From JBEKTY01 sp049515555 (GTDB taxonomy: Bacteria; Planctomycetota; Planctomycetia; Pirellulales; Thermoguttaceae): 64,000 nucleotides of DNA. Positions 8,106 to 16,604 of this stretch are shown one piece after another; positions within the stretch are counted from its first letter, which is position 1; each line of letters begins with the position of its first letter. Made by a program: the position numbers and the translations under genes. The DNA is taken from assembly GCA_049515555.1 (NCBI GenBank), contig JBEKTY010000005.1, forward strand, positions 29,426 through 93,425, read 5' to 3'. Below the pieces are notes generated by a model. That model searched no databases, was not told where the DNA came from, and was given only the letters and a program-made list of their open reading frames with translations.

Positions 8106-8463
8106 AGGCGGCGCGAACAATGTCAGCTACGCGCTCGATGTCCTTAGGAGAACATTCGATGGTTCCCAAGGGACCGGCATCGGAATTCCATTCTAGACGA
8201 ATGCGATAGAGGGATTCCCGATAATCGCATTTACGACCCATTGCTCGGGCCAGACAGGCAAAGAAGAGGGGCTCGCGACCTTCGCCCCCAAGATACCGAA
8301 AAACAACCCGGGCCGGTCGATCCTTTCGTCCCTGACAACTATCCAGGGTCCAGACTGGCAGATTACTGAGAGCCAAGACGAGCGGCGCGATTCCTGCGTC
8401 CACCATCGCGTTGACCTTAACGGCAATTTCCCGGTGGGGGCGTCTTGGGCGAACCCTACTCAT
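8044..8463 (-). CDS. Hypothetical protein (139 aa) at the right end of the transposon
   Basis: I do not recognise a named domain. The protein has a basic start (MSRVRPRRPHREIAVKVNAM), a central LDSCQGR motif, a beta-rich stretch (RVVFRYLGGEG), FFACLARAMGRK and a C-terminal LEWNSDAGPLGTIECSP followed by an amphipathic helix. The composition and codon pattern look coding. Its 3' end overlaps the HNH gene by 62 bp on the opposite strand, so the two cannot both be transcribed freely. It starts only 30 bp inside the right inverted repeat. Confidence 0.6.
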   Translation of the reverse strand: MSRVRPRRPHREIAVKVNAMVDAGIAPLVLALSNLPVWTLDSCQGRKDRPARVVFRYLGGEGREPLFFACLARAMGRKCDYRESLYRIRLEWNSDAGPLGTIECSPKDIERVADIVRAASNDDRMTSYPHGRERRGLRN

Positions 8464-8492
8464 CGCCTACCCCCATTATGCTGGGTAGGCGG

Positions 8493-8527
8493 GCCTGCTT
8501 TGTCAAAAGCATAATTCCGAACATCAA
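8493..8527 (-). repeat. Right end of transposon: 27-bp terminal inverted repeat plus 8-bp target duplication
   Basis: The inverted repeat at 8493-8519 matches 2890-2916 in reverse complement at 26 of 27 positions (C to T at repeat position 12). It is followed without a gap by AACATCAA (8520-8527), identical to 2882-2889. The base before and after the 8-bp repeat differs between the two ends, so the duplication is exactly 8 bp. Confidence 0.85.
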
Positions 8528-8942
8528 TGCCTACCGACATGAGGGCCAAACTGGCGGCCAGCAGCGCGCACAGGGCAGGAACCGGCGCATGCGATCCTAT
8601 CCAAATGTCGTACAAGACACTATATGCCTGGCCTGTCCGAAGTTCAACTCTCGCAACCATGCAACTTACGGGTAGTTAAATATACCACAATAGGCGAGTA
8701 ATTTCGTGCCTCGCGGCGTACCGGCGCGGCAAGCGGTGAGTACGATCTGACACCAGAGACGCGGGCAAGGTGGGTTACGCAGGGGACATGGGAGGATTTC
8801 GGTCGGCCGATGGAGCCCATTATCTTGCCGCGTCAGCAAAGTTGACGTTTCCGCTAAATCCGAAAAAGTCGATACCATCAATAACCCCCGTTGTGCCCGG
8901 CGGATTGTTGGCAGGTGGCAAGCCATGGACGGCCCTATCGCG
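8528..8942. other. Intergenic region, former divergent promoter region of the efflux genes
   Basis: This stretch holds no convincing gene. Before insertion of the transposon it would have separated the leftward MFP-RND genes from the rightward TolC genes, so their promoters should lie here. A short leftward open frame runs across the inverted repeat but has no family signature. No clear -35/-10 pair stands out. Confidence 0.5.
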
Positions 8943-10469
8943 ATGCGAATGACGTGGATTGTCTGGTCGGCGACGGCGCTGCTGGCGGCCGGCGCCGGGG
9001 GGGCGGCGGCTGTCGAGCCGGCCGAAGTGCTGCCCTTGCCTGCGGCCCGGCAGGCCCGGGCAATCGCAGGCGGTGCGGCGGAGTCGGGGGCCGTCTCGAT
9101 CCTGGGCCCCGACACGCAGCCGATCGACCTGGATAGTGCGTTACGGTTGGCGGGGGTGCAGAATCCCGAGATGATGCTGGCCCGCGAGCGCGTGACCCAG
9201 GCGGCGGCCGAGCGGCAGTTTGCCGCCGCGCAACTCCTGCCGAACATCAACTTCGGCACGAATTACGACGATCACACGGGCAACCTTCAGCGCGCGACCG
9301 GCCAGATCCTGGCCGTGGATCGCCAGGCCCTGTACGTGGGCGCCGGGGCGGTCGCCATCGGCGCCGGAACCGTCAACATCCCCGGCGTGGTCTGGAACGT
9401 GCAAGTATCCGAGACGATTTACAACTACCTTGTCGCCCGGCAGGCGGTATTCCAACAGGGATTTGCCCTGGAGACGACGCGGAACAACCTCTTGCTGCAA
9501 GTGGCAGTGGCCTACGAGGAGCTGCTGCGGGCGGAAGAGGCCCGGGCGGTGGCCGTTAAGAATCGCGACGACACCCACGAGGTCGCCCGGATCACTGCCG
9601 CTTATGCCCAGACCGGGCAGGGACGCAAGGCGGACGCCGACCGTGCGGCCACGGAACTGGCGCGGCGGGAGTACGAGCGGATGCAGGCCGAGGGCCAGGT
9701 GCTCACGGCCGCCGCCCGATTGAGCCGGTTGCTCAGTCTCGATCCGGCCTGCCGCTTGCATCCCATCGACCAGGCGGCGGTTCCCGCGACGATCGTGGCC
9801 GCGGAGATTCCGCTGGGAGAGTTGCTGGCGACGGCCCTCCTGCGGCGGCCCGAGCTGAAGGCCCAGCAGGCGGCGATCCGCGAGGCACTGCTGGCGCTGG
9901 CCGGCGCCCGGGCCTTGCCCTTTACCCCCACCGTGTTGATCGGTTACAGCGGGGGCACGTTCGGCGGGGGAAGCAACCTCAGCCCGCCGGCGATGGGCGA
10001 CTTCGGCGACCGCAGCGACTTCGACGCCGTCGCCTACTGGACTTTGCGCAACCTGGGCGTGGGCAACGTGGCCCTCGTGCGGCAGGCTGCCAGCCGGGCC
10101 CGAAGCCAAGACTTTCAGCGGATTGCCCTGCTGGACCAGGTTCGCGACGAGGTGGCCGAGGCCTATGCCCGGACGCGGGCCAGGTTCGCCCAAATCGCCA
10201 CCAGCGAGCAGGCGGTCCGCACGGCGCAGGAGGCGTACATCGAAGACCTGACGCGAATCAGAGGACGCGAAGGGTTGCCGATCGAGGTCTTGGACAGCGC
10301 GCGGCTGTTGGGCCAGGCACGCAACGACTACCTGAACGCGATTATCGACTACAACCGGGCCGAGCTGGAACTGTACGTGGCCTTGGGTCAGCCGCCGGCG
10401 GGCGCGCTGGCACGTCCCGCGGCGGTCGAGAACGTTCCGGCGCCGCTGCCCGAGCCGCCGCGGAAGTGA
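8943..10469 (+). CDS. TolC family outer-membrane efflux protein (first copy)
   Basis: Outer-membrane channel component of a tripartite efflux system. The 508-aa product has a signal peptide (MRMTWIVWSATALLAAGAGGAAA) and the two-fold TolC pattern of long Ala/Gln/Arg-rich helices separated by beta segments, for example NPEMMLARERVTQAAAERQ, the Gly-rich GGTFGGGSNL strand and RGREGLPIEVLDS before the last helix. ATG 8943 is preferred because it puts Arg just before the hydrophobic core; ATG 8925 is in frame. The second TolC gene begins 44 bp after its stop, so both are one operon. It is the probable partner of the RND/MFP genes left of the transposon. Confidence 0.85.
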   Translation: MRMTWIVWSATALLAAGAGGAAAVEPAEVLPLPAARQARAIAGGAAESGAVSILGPDTQPIDLDSALRLAGVQNPEMMLARERVTQAAAERQFAAAQLLPNINFGTNYDDHTGNLQRATGQILAVDRQALYVGAGAVAIGAGTVNIPGVVWNVQVSETIYNYLVARQAVFQQGFALETTRNNLLLQVAVAYEELLRAEEARAVAVKNRDDTHEVARITAAYAQTGQGRKADADRAATELARREYERMQAEGQVLTAAARLSRLLSLDPACRLHPIDQAAVPATIVAAEIPLGELLATALLRRPELKAQQAAIREALLALAGARALPFTPTVLIGYSGGTFGGGSNLSPPAMGDFGDRSDFDAVAYWTLRNLGVGNVALVRQAASRARSQDFQRIALLDQVRDEVAEAYARTRARFAQIATSEQAVRTAQEAYIEDLTRIRGREGLPIEVLDSARLLGQARNDYLNAIIDYNRAELELYVALGQPPAGALARPAAVENVPAPLPEPPRK

Positions 10470-10513
10470 GGCTTCCTGTCGGCGGCCAACGTCGCAAGGG
10501 TGGGGGGATTGGA

Positions 10514-11983
10514 ATGAGGCGCCGACCGCTGCTGGCCGCTGTGGCGCTCGTCGTGGCGTGGGCCGCGATTGCCGGCCAGCCGCGCGGCGCGGCGGCCCAG
10601 CCGCCACCGGGACCGTCCCCGGCTCCTTCCCCAGCCGCCGCCGAGACGTATCCGATCGATCTGCCGGCGGCCCTGCGCTTGGCCGAGCGGGCCAACCCCA
10701 CCATCGCCATCGCCCGCGAGGCCGTGCTGGAGAACCTGGCCCTCCAGCAGCAGGCCCGCACAATGCTGCTGCCGACGCTGGTGGCCGGCGGCAATCTGCG
10801 CATTCACGAGGGGAACTTGCAGCGGAGCACGGGCCAGATTCTGGACGTCAATTCGCAGTCGCTGTACTTCGGCGGCGGAGCGGGAGCGGTGGGGGCGGGC
10901 AGCGTCGGCATCCCCGCGGTTTACATCCTCTCGCCCCTGAGCGACGCCCTGCTGGAGCCGCTGGTGGCCCGGCAGCGGGTGGCGCTGGCCCGGTTCGACG
11001 CCCGGGCCGCGTCGAACACGGTGCTGTTGGAGGTCGCGCTGGGGTACTTGGATTTGCTGGGGGCGCAGGCCCGCTTGGAAGCCTACCGGCAGGCCGAGGC
11101 CGAGATCAACAGCGTGGTCCAGTCGGTCAACGCCTTCGTGAAGGTGGGCCAGGCCCGCAAGTCGGACGCCGACCGGGCCCAGACCCGCGGCCTTTTCATT
11201 CGCAATCTGGCGTACCAGGCCGAGGAAGGGGTGGGCGTGGCGTCGGCCCGCTTGGCCCGCACCTTGGACCTGGACCCGGCGGTGCATCTGCGGACCGTTT
11301 CCGGCCCGCTCCAGGCGGTAGACCTGGTCGATCCGGGCTACGACCTTGCTGCGCTGGCGGCGATTGCCTTACGCTGCCGGCCGGAGCTGGCGGCGCGCTC
11401 GGCGGCGGTAGCCCTCAGCGAGGCCCGCTGGCGGGAGGAAAAGACTCGCCCCTTCCTGCCGACGATCTCGGCGGGCTACAGCGCGGGCGAGTTCGGCGGC
11501 GGCAGCGACCTGGCCCCCGCACGCTTCGATCAGTTCGCCGGCCGCACCGACTTCGACGTGTGGGCCGTGTGGACCTTGCAGAACGCCGGACTGGGCAACC
11601 TGGCCCTGCAGCGCAGCCGCCGGGCCGAGGTCGAGCAGGCCGTCGCCCAGCGGGTGCGCGCGGTCGACGTGGTCCGCGAGGAGGTCGGCGCGGCCTACGC
11701 CCTTTCCGCCGCCCGCCGAAGGCAGATGGACATCGCGGCCCGACAGTTGCCCACGGCTGAGGCGGGGTTCCGCGAGGAACTCGTGCGGACTCGTGGCGGC
11801 GTAGGCCTGCCCATCGAGGCGCTCAACAGCTTTGAGCTGCTGGTGCGGGCCCACCAGGATTGGATCGTCGCCACAATCGAGTACGACCAGGCCCAATTTC
11901 GCTTGTTCGTCTCGCTGGGAGAACCGCCCACCGTGGCGCTGTCAAACGCCCAGGCCTTGTCCGCCGTCAACGGGCGGCAATAG
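10514..11983 (+). CDS. TolC family outer-membrane efflux protein (second copy)
   Basis: A 489-aa TolC-family protein, paralogue of the gene just upstream: both share NPTI/NPEM-ALARE-type first helices, GNLQR(A/S)TGQIL, a Gly-rich strand (AGEFGGGSDL), TDFDVWAVWTLQNAGLGN and GGVGLPIEALNS. It has a clear signal peptide (MRRRPLLAAVALVVAWAAIAG) ending at a Pro-rich linker. ATG 10514 follows GGGTGGGGGGATTGGA; a GTG at 10466 overlapping the preceding stop is less likely. A strong hairpin follows the gene. Two consecutive TolC copies suggest use with different pumps or a hetero-oligomeric channel (inference). Confidence 0.85.
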   Translation: MRRRPLLAAVALVVAWAAIAGQPRGAAAQPPPGPSPAPSPAAAETYPIDLPAALRLAERANPTIAIAREAVLENLALQQQARTMLLPTLVAGGNLRIHEGNLQRSTGQILDVNSQSLYFGGGAGAVGAGSVGIPAVYILSPLSDALLEPLVARQRVALARFDARAASNTVLLEVALGYLDLLGAQARLEAYRQAEAEINSVVQSVNAFVKVGQARKSDADRAQTRGLFIRNLAYQAEEGVGVASARLARTLDLDPAVHLRTVSGPLQAVDLVDPGYDLAALAAIALRCRPELAARSAAVALSEARWREEKTRPFLPTISAGYSAGEFGGGSDLAPARFDQFAGRTDFDVWAVWTLQNAGLGNLALQRSRRAEVEQAVAQRVRAVDVVREEVGAAYALSAARRRQMDIAARQLPTAEAGFREELVRTRGGVGLPIEALNSFELLVRAHQDWIVATIEYDQAQFRLFVSLGEPPTVALSNAQALSAVNGRQ

Positions 11984-12012
11984 GCAAACTATCCGGGCCA
12001 CCCAACGACAAG

Positions 12013-12046
12013 CGCAGCCGCCGGTCCGAGTGGACCGGCGGCTGCG
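12013..12046. terminator. Bidirectional hairpin between convergent genes
   Basis: A perfect 15-bp stem (12013-12027 with 12032-12046) and a GAGT tetraloop. It lies 30 bp after the TolC stop and 110 bp before the stop of the convergent Cys-rich gene. There is no U-tract on either side, so it is terminator-like rather than a canonical intrinsic terminator. Confidence 0.6.
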
Positions 12047-12155
12047 TCAGAGTCAGCCCTGTTTCGCGCCAGCAGCGATCAGCGGGAAGCGGCCAAGTTG
12101 GCGGCGGCCGGGTCCTGCTGGCCGCCGGCGCGGGCGACGGCGGGGCCGTGCCGGG

Positions 12156-12716
12156 CTATCGCGCCGGAACTGGCGGCAACGGCGCGATCGGAGCCGGAGC
12201 GGCGGGCGCCGCCTTCGGCGTAGGCGCCGGCCCGGCTTCGGAGCAAGCACTGCAATGCGGGCAGACCCACTCGACGCAGCACTTGCGGACCGGCACTTCC
12301 TTCGTGCACGGGCATTTCACCAACTTCTTCACCTCGCGAACCATGCACCGGCATCCGCAGCCGTCCTGGCAACCGTTGTTGCAGGTGTCGCCGCACTGGC
12401 CAGAGCCGTCGCCGCACCCGCACAGCTTGCAGCACAGGGGCGTCAGCGGGGGAATGCAGATGTCCTTGCAGGTGCAACAATGCTTGTACTCCGTGACCGT
12501 TTTCGGCTCGCAGTAAACATGGCAGGTTGGGACCAGGCGGCAGCCGCAGTGCGGGCAGCACTTGCAACATGCATTGCAGCCGCATTCGGCGCCGCAGCCC
12601 GATTCGCACGCTTGGCAGGCCGCCGGGTCGCCGGCCACCGCCGTAGGGGCTTGCCCCGGCAGAGGGCTGCCGATCAGCAAGGCCAGTCCGATCAATCCGA
12701 AAAGATACTTCGTCAT
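12156..12716 (-). CDS. Secreted cysteine-rich protein (34 Cys in 186 aa)
   Basis: ATG 12716 follows CAGGAGACAATAAC and opens a signal peptide (MTKYLFGLIGLALLIGS). The mature part contains 34 cysteines, many as CC, CxC or CPHC groups (NACCKCCPHCGC, HCCTCKDIC, CPHCSAC), and ends in a Pro/Ala-rich tail without cysteine. Such density in an exported protein suggests metal binding or a disulfide-rich envelope component, as in planctomycetal cell-wall-like proteins; neither is shown. It follows the porin gene after 53 bp on the same strand, so the two may be co-expressed. I know no named family for it. Confidence 0.75.
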   Translation of the reverse strand: MTKYLFGLIGLALLIGSPLPGQAPTAVAGDPAACQACESGCGAECGCNACCKCCPHCGCRLVPTCHVYCEPKTVTEYKHCCTCKDICIPPLTPLCCKLCGCGDGSGQCGDTCNNGCQDGCGCRCMVREVKKLVKCPCTKEVPVRKCCVEWVCPHCSACSEAGPAPTPKAAPAAPAPIAPLPPVPAR

Positions 12717-12769
12717 TGTTATTGTCTCCTGTGAGAGTTTTTCACGGTTAGGTCGTTTGCGCCAGACGG

Positions 12770-14578
12770 TTAGAACTGGAACTGGACGCGGCATCCGAAG
12801 CCGTCCACAGAGCCCGCGAAGACCCCGGCCGGCAAGTTGTAACGGTAGTCATAGGCGTAGTCGAAGTTGACGTTCATGTTGTTGTTCAGATACCAGTTCA
12901 GACCCACGGCCAGGCCCTGCATCTCACCGCCCTGGATGCGGGTTGTTCCGCTGCCGTCGTTGAGGTCCAGGTACGAGTAGCGCAGGGCGATTTCCCAGGC
13001 GCCCCAGCTCGAGATGATGTTGCCGTTGGCATCCCGGGTGATCCAGGCGTTGGCAAACGGACCGCTCTTGCCGAAGTACTCGCGGGCCAACGTGCCGTAT
13101 TTCCGGTCGTAGGCGCGATTCTCGCCGGTCAGCGTGTACGCCAGTTGCAGATATCCGCCGCTGAACACGTAATCTTGCGGAGCGGCGAATGCCACGAACT
13201 TCGACGTTGTGGCGCCAGTGGTTTGCAGGACGCCCGTCGTATTGTCAACCCAGTTCCAGCCATATTCGGCCTGGAACGAGAAGGGGCCCCGGATGTACAA
13301 CATTTCCAGGCCCATGAGGTATTCCGTGTCGGAGCACATCACACCCGTGTCGACCATCCTGTTGCTGTTGGCGTTGGTGGAGACGGTGGGACCACCGCCG
13401 GCCGGGTCGTCATCGCGAAGCTCGGGCCGGGCGTTCAACTGAATCGTGTTGCCGGTGAAACCCGACCCGCTGGCGCCGCCGTCGTTGGCCGTTCCGTTGC
13501 GATACCCGCCCGAGAGGCCCAAGTGCAGCAACTGCCGGCCTTCGTCTTGATAGATGGGCAGGGCCGTCACGCGGGCTTGCGCGGCATACTGGCCGTCGCC
13601 GAAGAATTCGCCGGTGGCCGCCTTGTAATCAGGCCGGGTGAGGGCGAACGTGGCCGTCGCGCGCTGGTCCAAGTAGTTGTTGCTCAGCCAGAGGCCGGTG
13701 GTGAAGTTCTGGTTCAACTCGATGGCTTCGGAGTAGGATGACCTTTCCATGAAGGTCATGCAGCGGCTGGAGGCCGTCATGTCGCCTTCCAGGCCCATGG
13801 GAGTCTTGACGTGTCCCACGCGGACGGTCCCGATAAAGGGAATATCGTGTCCGCCAACCCAGAATTCATCGAGCCCGGACGTGCTGGCCTGATCGTTTTC
13901 CAAGGCCAGAATGAGCCGGTATTCGCCGGTCTCCCAGAACGTGCCCTCGACAAAGGGCCGGATGCGGCGGAAGTATTCGCCGTCGGCCAACTCGCCGATG
14001 CCGCCATCGTTCGGACCATTCACGGGACCGCCCACGGGCGGGGTGAACTTCGCGGCCCTGGCGGCGAACGTGCCCGGCGACTGCTGCCACCACACGTTGT
14101 CGAACTGCATCCAGCCGCCGATGTGCATGGTGAAGTCTTTGCACGGCGTTTCAACCCATAGGAACAGGCCGTCTTTGAAGCTCAATTTGGCGCTCAGGTC
14201 GCTGCCCACTTCACAACACTGCTGGGCGGCCGCGGCCTTCTGCTGCGCCTCCGCCTGTTGCTCCTGCTCGCCGAGCACTTTCAGGCGCTGGTCCACGATG
14301 GCCTCGATCGCGGCCTGGCTGATGGGTTGCCCGGGCGCCGCGCCCGGTGAAAGCTGCGGGACCCCCGTCGTAAGCTGAGGGGTCAGGGGGGGAAGCGGGG
14401 AAGCGTTGTCCGCCGCCACTTGGATCGAACCTGGATTGGCCGCCGCCGGCGGTGGCAGGAAGGCCTGTGTGTATGGGTCCTCTGCCCACGCCAGGCCGGT
14501 AATCAGAAACGCCGCGGCCGCGCCTACGCCGAGCGCTAGGGCCTTCGCTCTCGACGAGCGACTTTGTCCGTTAGACAT
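12770..14578 (-). CDS. OprO/OprP-type porin
   Basis: An outer-membrane beta-barrel of the phosphate-selective porin family. The 602-aa product has a signal peptide (ALALGVGAAAAFLITGLAWA), a Pro/Ala linker, a short Gln-rich coiled coil (about 115-150) and then a 16-stranded-type barrel pattern: FRRIRPFVEGTFWETGEYRL, DEFWVGG, RVGHVKTPMG, YRNGTAND and a C-terminus ending FQF, the aromatic C-terminal signature of outer-membrane proteins. ATG 14578 follows GGAGGAG; longer frames upstream run into a GGGGACAGTCCCC palindrome and are rejected. It lies among TolC genes and next to the Cys-rich protein. Anion or polyphosphate selectivity is family-based only. Confidence 0.85.
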   Translation of the reverse strand: MSNGQSRSSRAKALALGVGAAAAFLITGLAWAEDPYTQAFLPPPAAANPGSIQVAADNASPLPPLTPQLTTGVPQLSPGAAPGQPISQAAIEAIVDQRLKVLGEQEQQAEAQQKAAAAQQCCEVGSDLSAKLSFKDGLFLWVETPCKDFTMHIGGWMQFDNVWWQQSPGTFAARAAKFTPPVGGPVNGPNDGGIGELADGEYFRRIRPFVEGTFWETGEYRLILALENDQASTSGLDEFWVGGHDIPFIGTVRVGHVKTPMGLEGDMTASSRCMTFMERSSYSEAIELNQNFTTGLWLSNNYLDQRATATFALTRPDYKAATGEFFGDGQYAAQARVTALPIYQDEGRQLLHLGLSGGYRNGTANDGGASGSGFTGNTIQLNARPELRDDDPAGGGPTVSTNANSNRMVDTGVMCSDTEYLMGLEMLYIRGPFSFQAEYGWNWVDNTTGVLQTTGATTSKFVAFAAPQDYVFSGGYLQLAYTLTGENRAYDRKYGTLAREYFGKSGPFANAWITRDANGNIISSWGAWEIALRYSYLDLNDGSGTTRIQGGEMQGLAVGLNWYLNNNMNVNFDYAYDYRYNLPAGVFAGSVDGFGCRVQFQF

Positions 14579-15028
14579 AAACTCCTCCGTGTGTCTTGTT
14601 ACAGCCGAAGGGGACAGTCCCCGGGAACAAAAGTGGCCCGAGCGAAAGGTCGCTACCAGGCACACCCTCGGCACACCCCTCTTGTCCCTAAACTGCGGAT
14701 CATGCGATCCTAATGTTGTTTTCGATAGACGGGTCAAATCTGATTCGTTAGAAAGTCGTCAGGGTTGGGCAGTTGGTAGCTTCTGCCGCATGGCGCCGCC
14801 ACAAAATCCCGTACAATCGTTGCTTCCGCCCCCCCGAATACCCGGGTGGAGCGAATTCCAACGCGTACGATCTTGCGGCCCTTTCCCAAGTCAGGGCTGG
14901 CACGGTCTGTGCCTAGCCTGCCGATTTTCAGGCAGATCGGGCGACGCTGCGTGCGATGGAAAAATACGATTCCGGCGCGGTGGGTGGCACTGCTGGCTTG
15001 CCCAGCAATGTTTGCCGGAGATCAGGCA
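14579..15028. other. Intergenic region upstream of the porin with two repeat remnants
   Basis: The 450 bp hold no gene. A perfect GGGGACAGTCCCC palindrome sits at 14610-14622, a member of the family seen at 28250 and 51225. A degenerate copy of the GTGCCACTGCTGGCTTG repeat lies at 14982-15010. A weak leftward TTGACC with downstream AT-rich sequence near 14700-14740 may be the porin promoter. Confidence 0.5.
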
Positions 15029-16495
15029 TTACTGCGCCGGGCTGGCCTCGGCCGGGATCGGGCAACCCAGGGCCCGGTACAGGCGGAACTGCCACTGGTC
15101 GAAGTCGCCCACGGCCCGCAGGTACTCGCGGCGGCTGAGGTCCAGGGCCTGGATCGACTGGAGCACCTCGATGGGCAGGCCCTGGCCGCCGCGGATCCGC
15201 TGCAGATTCCGCTGGTACGAGTCGCCGGCCACCCGGATTCCCGACTCGGCTACGCCGATCTGGCCGCGCAGCGACTCGCACTGCGCATGGGCCTCGACAA
15301 TCTCGCGGGCCACGCGGTCCATCAGCCGCACCTGCGAGAACTTCGACTGCTCGAGTCGTGCGCGGGCCGCGTCGCGGGCCGCCGCTTCCCCCAGCCCGAA
15401 GTTGCGAAGCTGCCAATAGGCCGTGGCGTCGAAGTCCATTCGCCCGCGGAAGTCCGTCAGCGTGTCGCCCGGGCCGCCGCCGTATCCGCCCTGGCTCATG
15501 TCCAGCAGCACGCTGGGCAGGAGCGGGGCATACCGCTCGCGCTTCAGGCGCTCGACGGCTTCCGCTACCAGGTGCCGGCTCTCGGCCAGCTCCGGCCGCC
15601 CGGCCAACCCTTCGGCCACCAGTGGGCCGGCGTGGGACTGCTGCGGAACCAACTCGATGGGCAGCACCGTCGGCTCCTGCGGCACCAGGAGGCAACTAGG
15701 GTCCAGGCCCAGCAGCTCGGCCAGGCGGGCCGAGGCGACCCGGCCTTCCGCGGCGGCCTGCGTCACGGCGTTGCGCCGCACGGCAAGCTCCGTTTGGGCC
15801 CGATCGGCGTCGGCCTGGTTGCCCTGCCCGCTGCGGGCAAAGGCGGCCGTCAGCTCGGCGAGCTGCTCCGTATGCGCGAGCGTCTCCTGGGCAATGGCTT
15901 GCTGTTGGAAGGCCCGCATGAGATCAAGATACGCCACGGCCACGGCCAGCAGCAGGTCGTGCGTGGCGGCCGTGGCGGCATGCCGCCGGGCGGCCACGGC
16001 CTGCTCGGCGATCCGCGGCTGGAACACGGCGTCGGTGAGACGGAAGTTGGCCGAGAGGCCCGGGATCGCCGGGGCCCCGCCGCCCACCGCATACATTCCC
16101 AATCCGGCTTCCAGTGCCGAACGGTTGGCCACGGTGATCGTGCCGTTGCTGTTCTGCAGCGGCCCGTCGTGGTTTTGGTAATTGATCCCGGCTTGAAGGG
16201 AAGGCAGCCACAACACCCGCGCGCCCTTTAACTGCGCGAAGGCCTCGCTTATCTGCTGATTGGCAAAGGCGATTTGCGGGTTCTGATCCGAGCCCAGCGT
16301 CAGGGCCCAGGCAAAGCTGACGGCCTGCTGATTCTCCTGTGCCCGTGCGACGGGATCGCCCGCGGCAAAGTGCGCCACGGCCGGCAGCAGCATCGTAGCG
16401 GCCCAGCGGCCCCAGCAGATCCAGGTCGCCCGGCGACTGGTCCGTTTTTCGGCCAGTTCGCGATGTCTTTGGGAGAAAACGTGGGCCAAAAACAC
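15029..16495 (-). CDS. TolC family outer-membrane efflux protein (third copy)
   Basis: A TolC-family channel related to the two upstream copies (shared PLQNSNGTITVANR-like strand, Gly-rich GGYGGGPGD, FDATAYWQLRNFGLG, RGGQGLPIEVLQS before the last helix). Mature protein is about 450 aa. The signal peptide core is AATMLLPAVAHFAAG. The start is uncertain: GTG 16495 (after GGGGGACAGG) gives a long n-region, ATG 16393 a very short one. Starts further upstream would translate a palindromic repeat (TEPHAEREEYGG) and are rejected. It is transcribed leftward toward the porin with 450 bp between, and has no adjacent pump gene. Confidence 0.8.
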   Translation of the reverse strand: MFLAHVFSQRHRELAEKRTSRRATWICWGRWAATMLLPAVAHFAAGDPVARAQENQQAVSFAWALTLGSDQNPQIAFANQQISEAFAQLKGARVLWLPSLQAGINYQNHDGPLQNSNGTITVANRSALEAGLGMYAVGGGAPAIPGLSANFRLTDAVFQPRIAEQAVAARRHAATAATHDLLLAVAVAYLDLMRAFQQQAIAQETLAHTEQLAELTAAFARSGQGNQADADRAQTELAVRRNAVTQAAAEGRVASARLAELLGLDPSCLLVPQEPTVLPIELVPQQSHAGPLVAEGLAGRPELAESRHLVAEAVERLKRERYAPLLPSVLLDMSQGGYGGGPGDTLTDFRGRMDFDATAYWQLRNFGLGEAAARDAARARLEQSKFSQVRLMDRVAREIVEAHAQCESLRGQIGVAESGIRVAGDSYQRNLQRIRGGQGLPIEVLQSIQALDLSRREYLRAVGDFDQWQFRLYRALGCPIPAEASPAQ

Positions 16496-16524
16496 AGACC
16501 TGTCCCCCTGCGGCCGAAGCCCCC

Positions 16525-16604
16525 CGTACTCCTCACGCTCCGCGTGAGGTTCTGTCGTACAGCCGCTACGCCGAACAAGCCTCACGCAGAGCGTGAGGAA
16601 TACG
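16525..16604. repeat. Inverted pair of a 25-bp palindromic element
   Basis: The 25-mers at 16525-16549 and 16580-16604 are inverted copies with two mismatches; each also contains an internal palindrome (CCTCACGC...GCGTGAGG). The pair can fold as one long hairpin or two short ones. It lies at the 5' side of the third TolC gene and overlaps its possible upstream start codons. Confidence 0.7.

Larger units (their letters stand above)
2890..8519. mobile_element. IS1595-family transposon with restriction-modification and HNH cargo (5,630 bp)
   Basis: The element is bounded by 27-bp inverted repeats and an 8-bp direct repeat and is visibly lower in GC than its flanks. Leftward it encodes HTH protein, transposase, fused nuclease-methyltransferase, 76-aa protein; rightward a leader RNA and HNH protein; at the right end a leftward 139-aa protein. 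The transposase belongs to the IS1595 family by sequence, and the 8-bp duplication fits that family, some members of which are known to carry passenger genes. The transposase has an in-frame TAG, so the copy may be immobile without a helper or readthrough. Element class is inferred from these combined features; no ISfinder comparison was possible. Confidence 0.85.

Noticed and set aside
8460..8660. 66-aa leftward open frame across the right transposon end
   Set aside because: Its C-terminal part is a translation of the inverted repeat; the hydrophobic stretch alone is not enough to support a gene.
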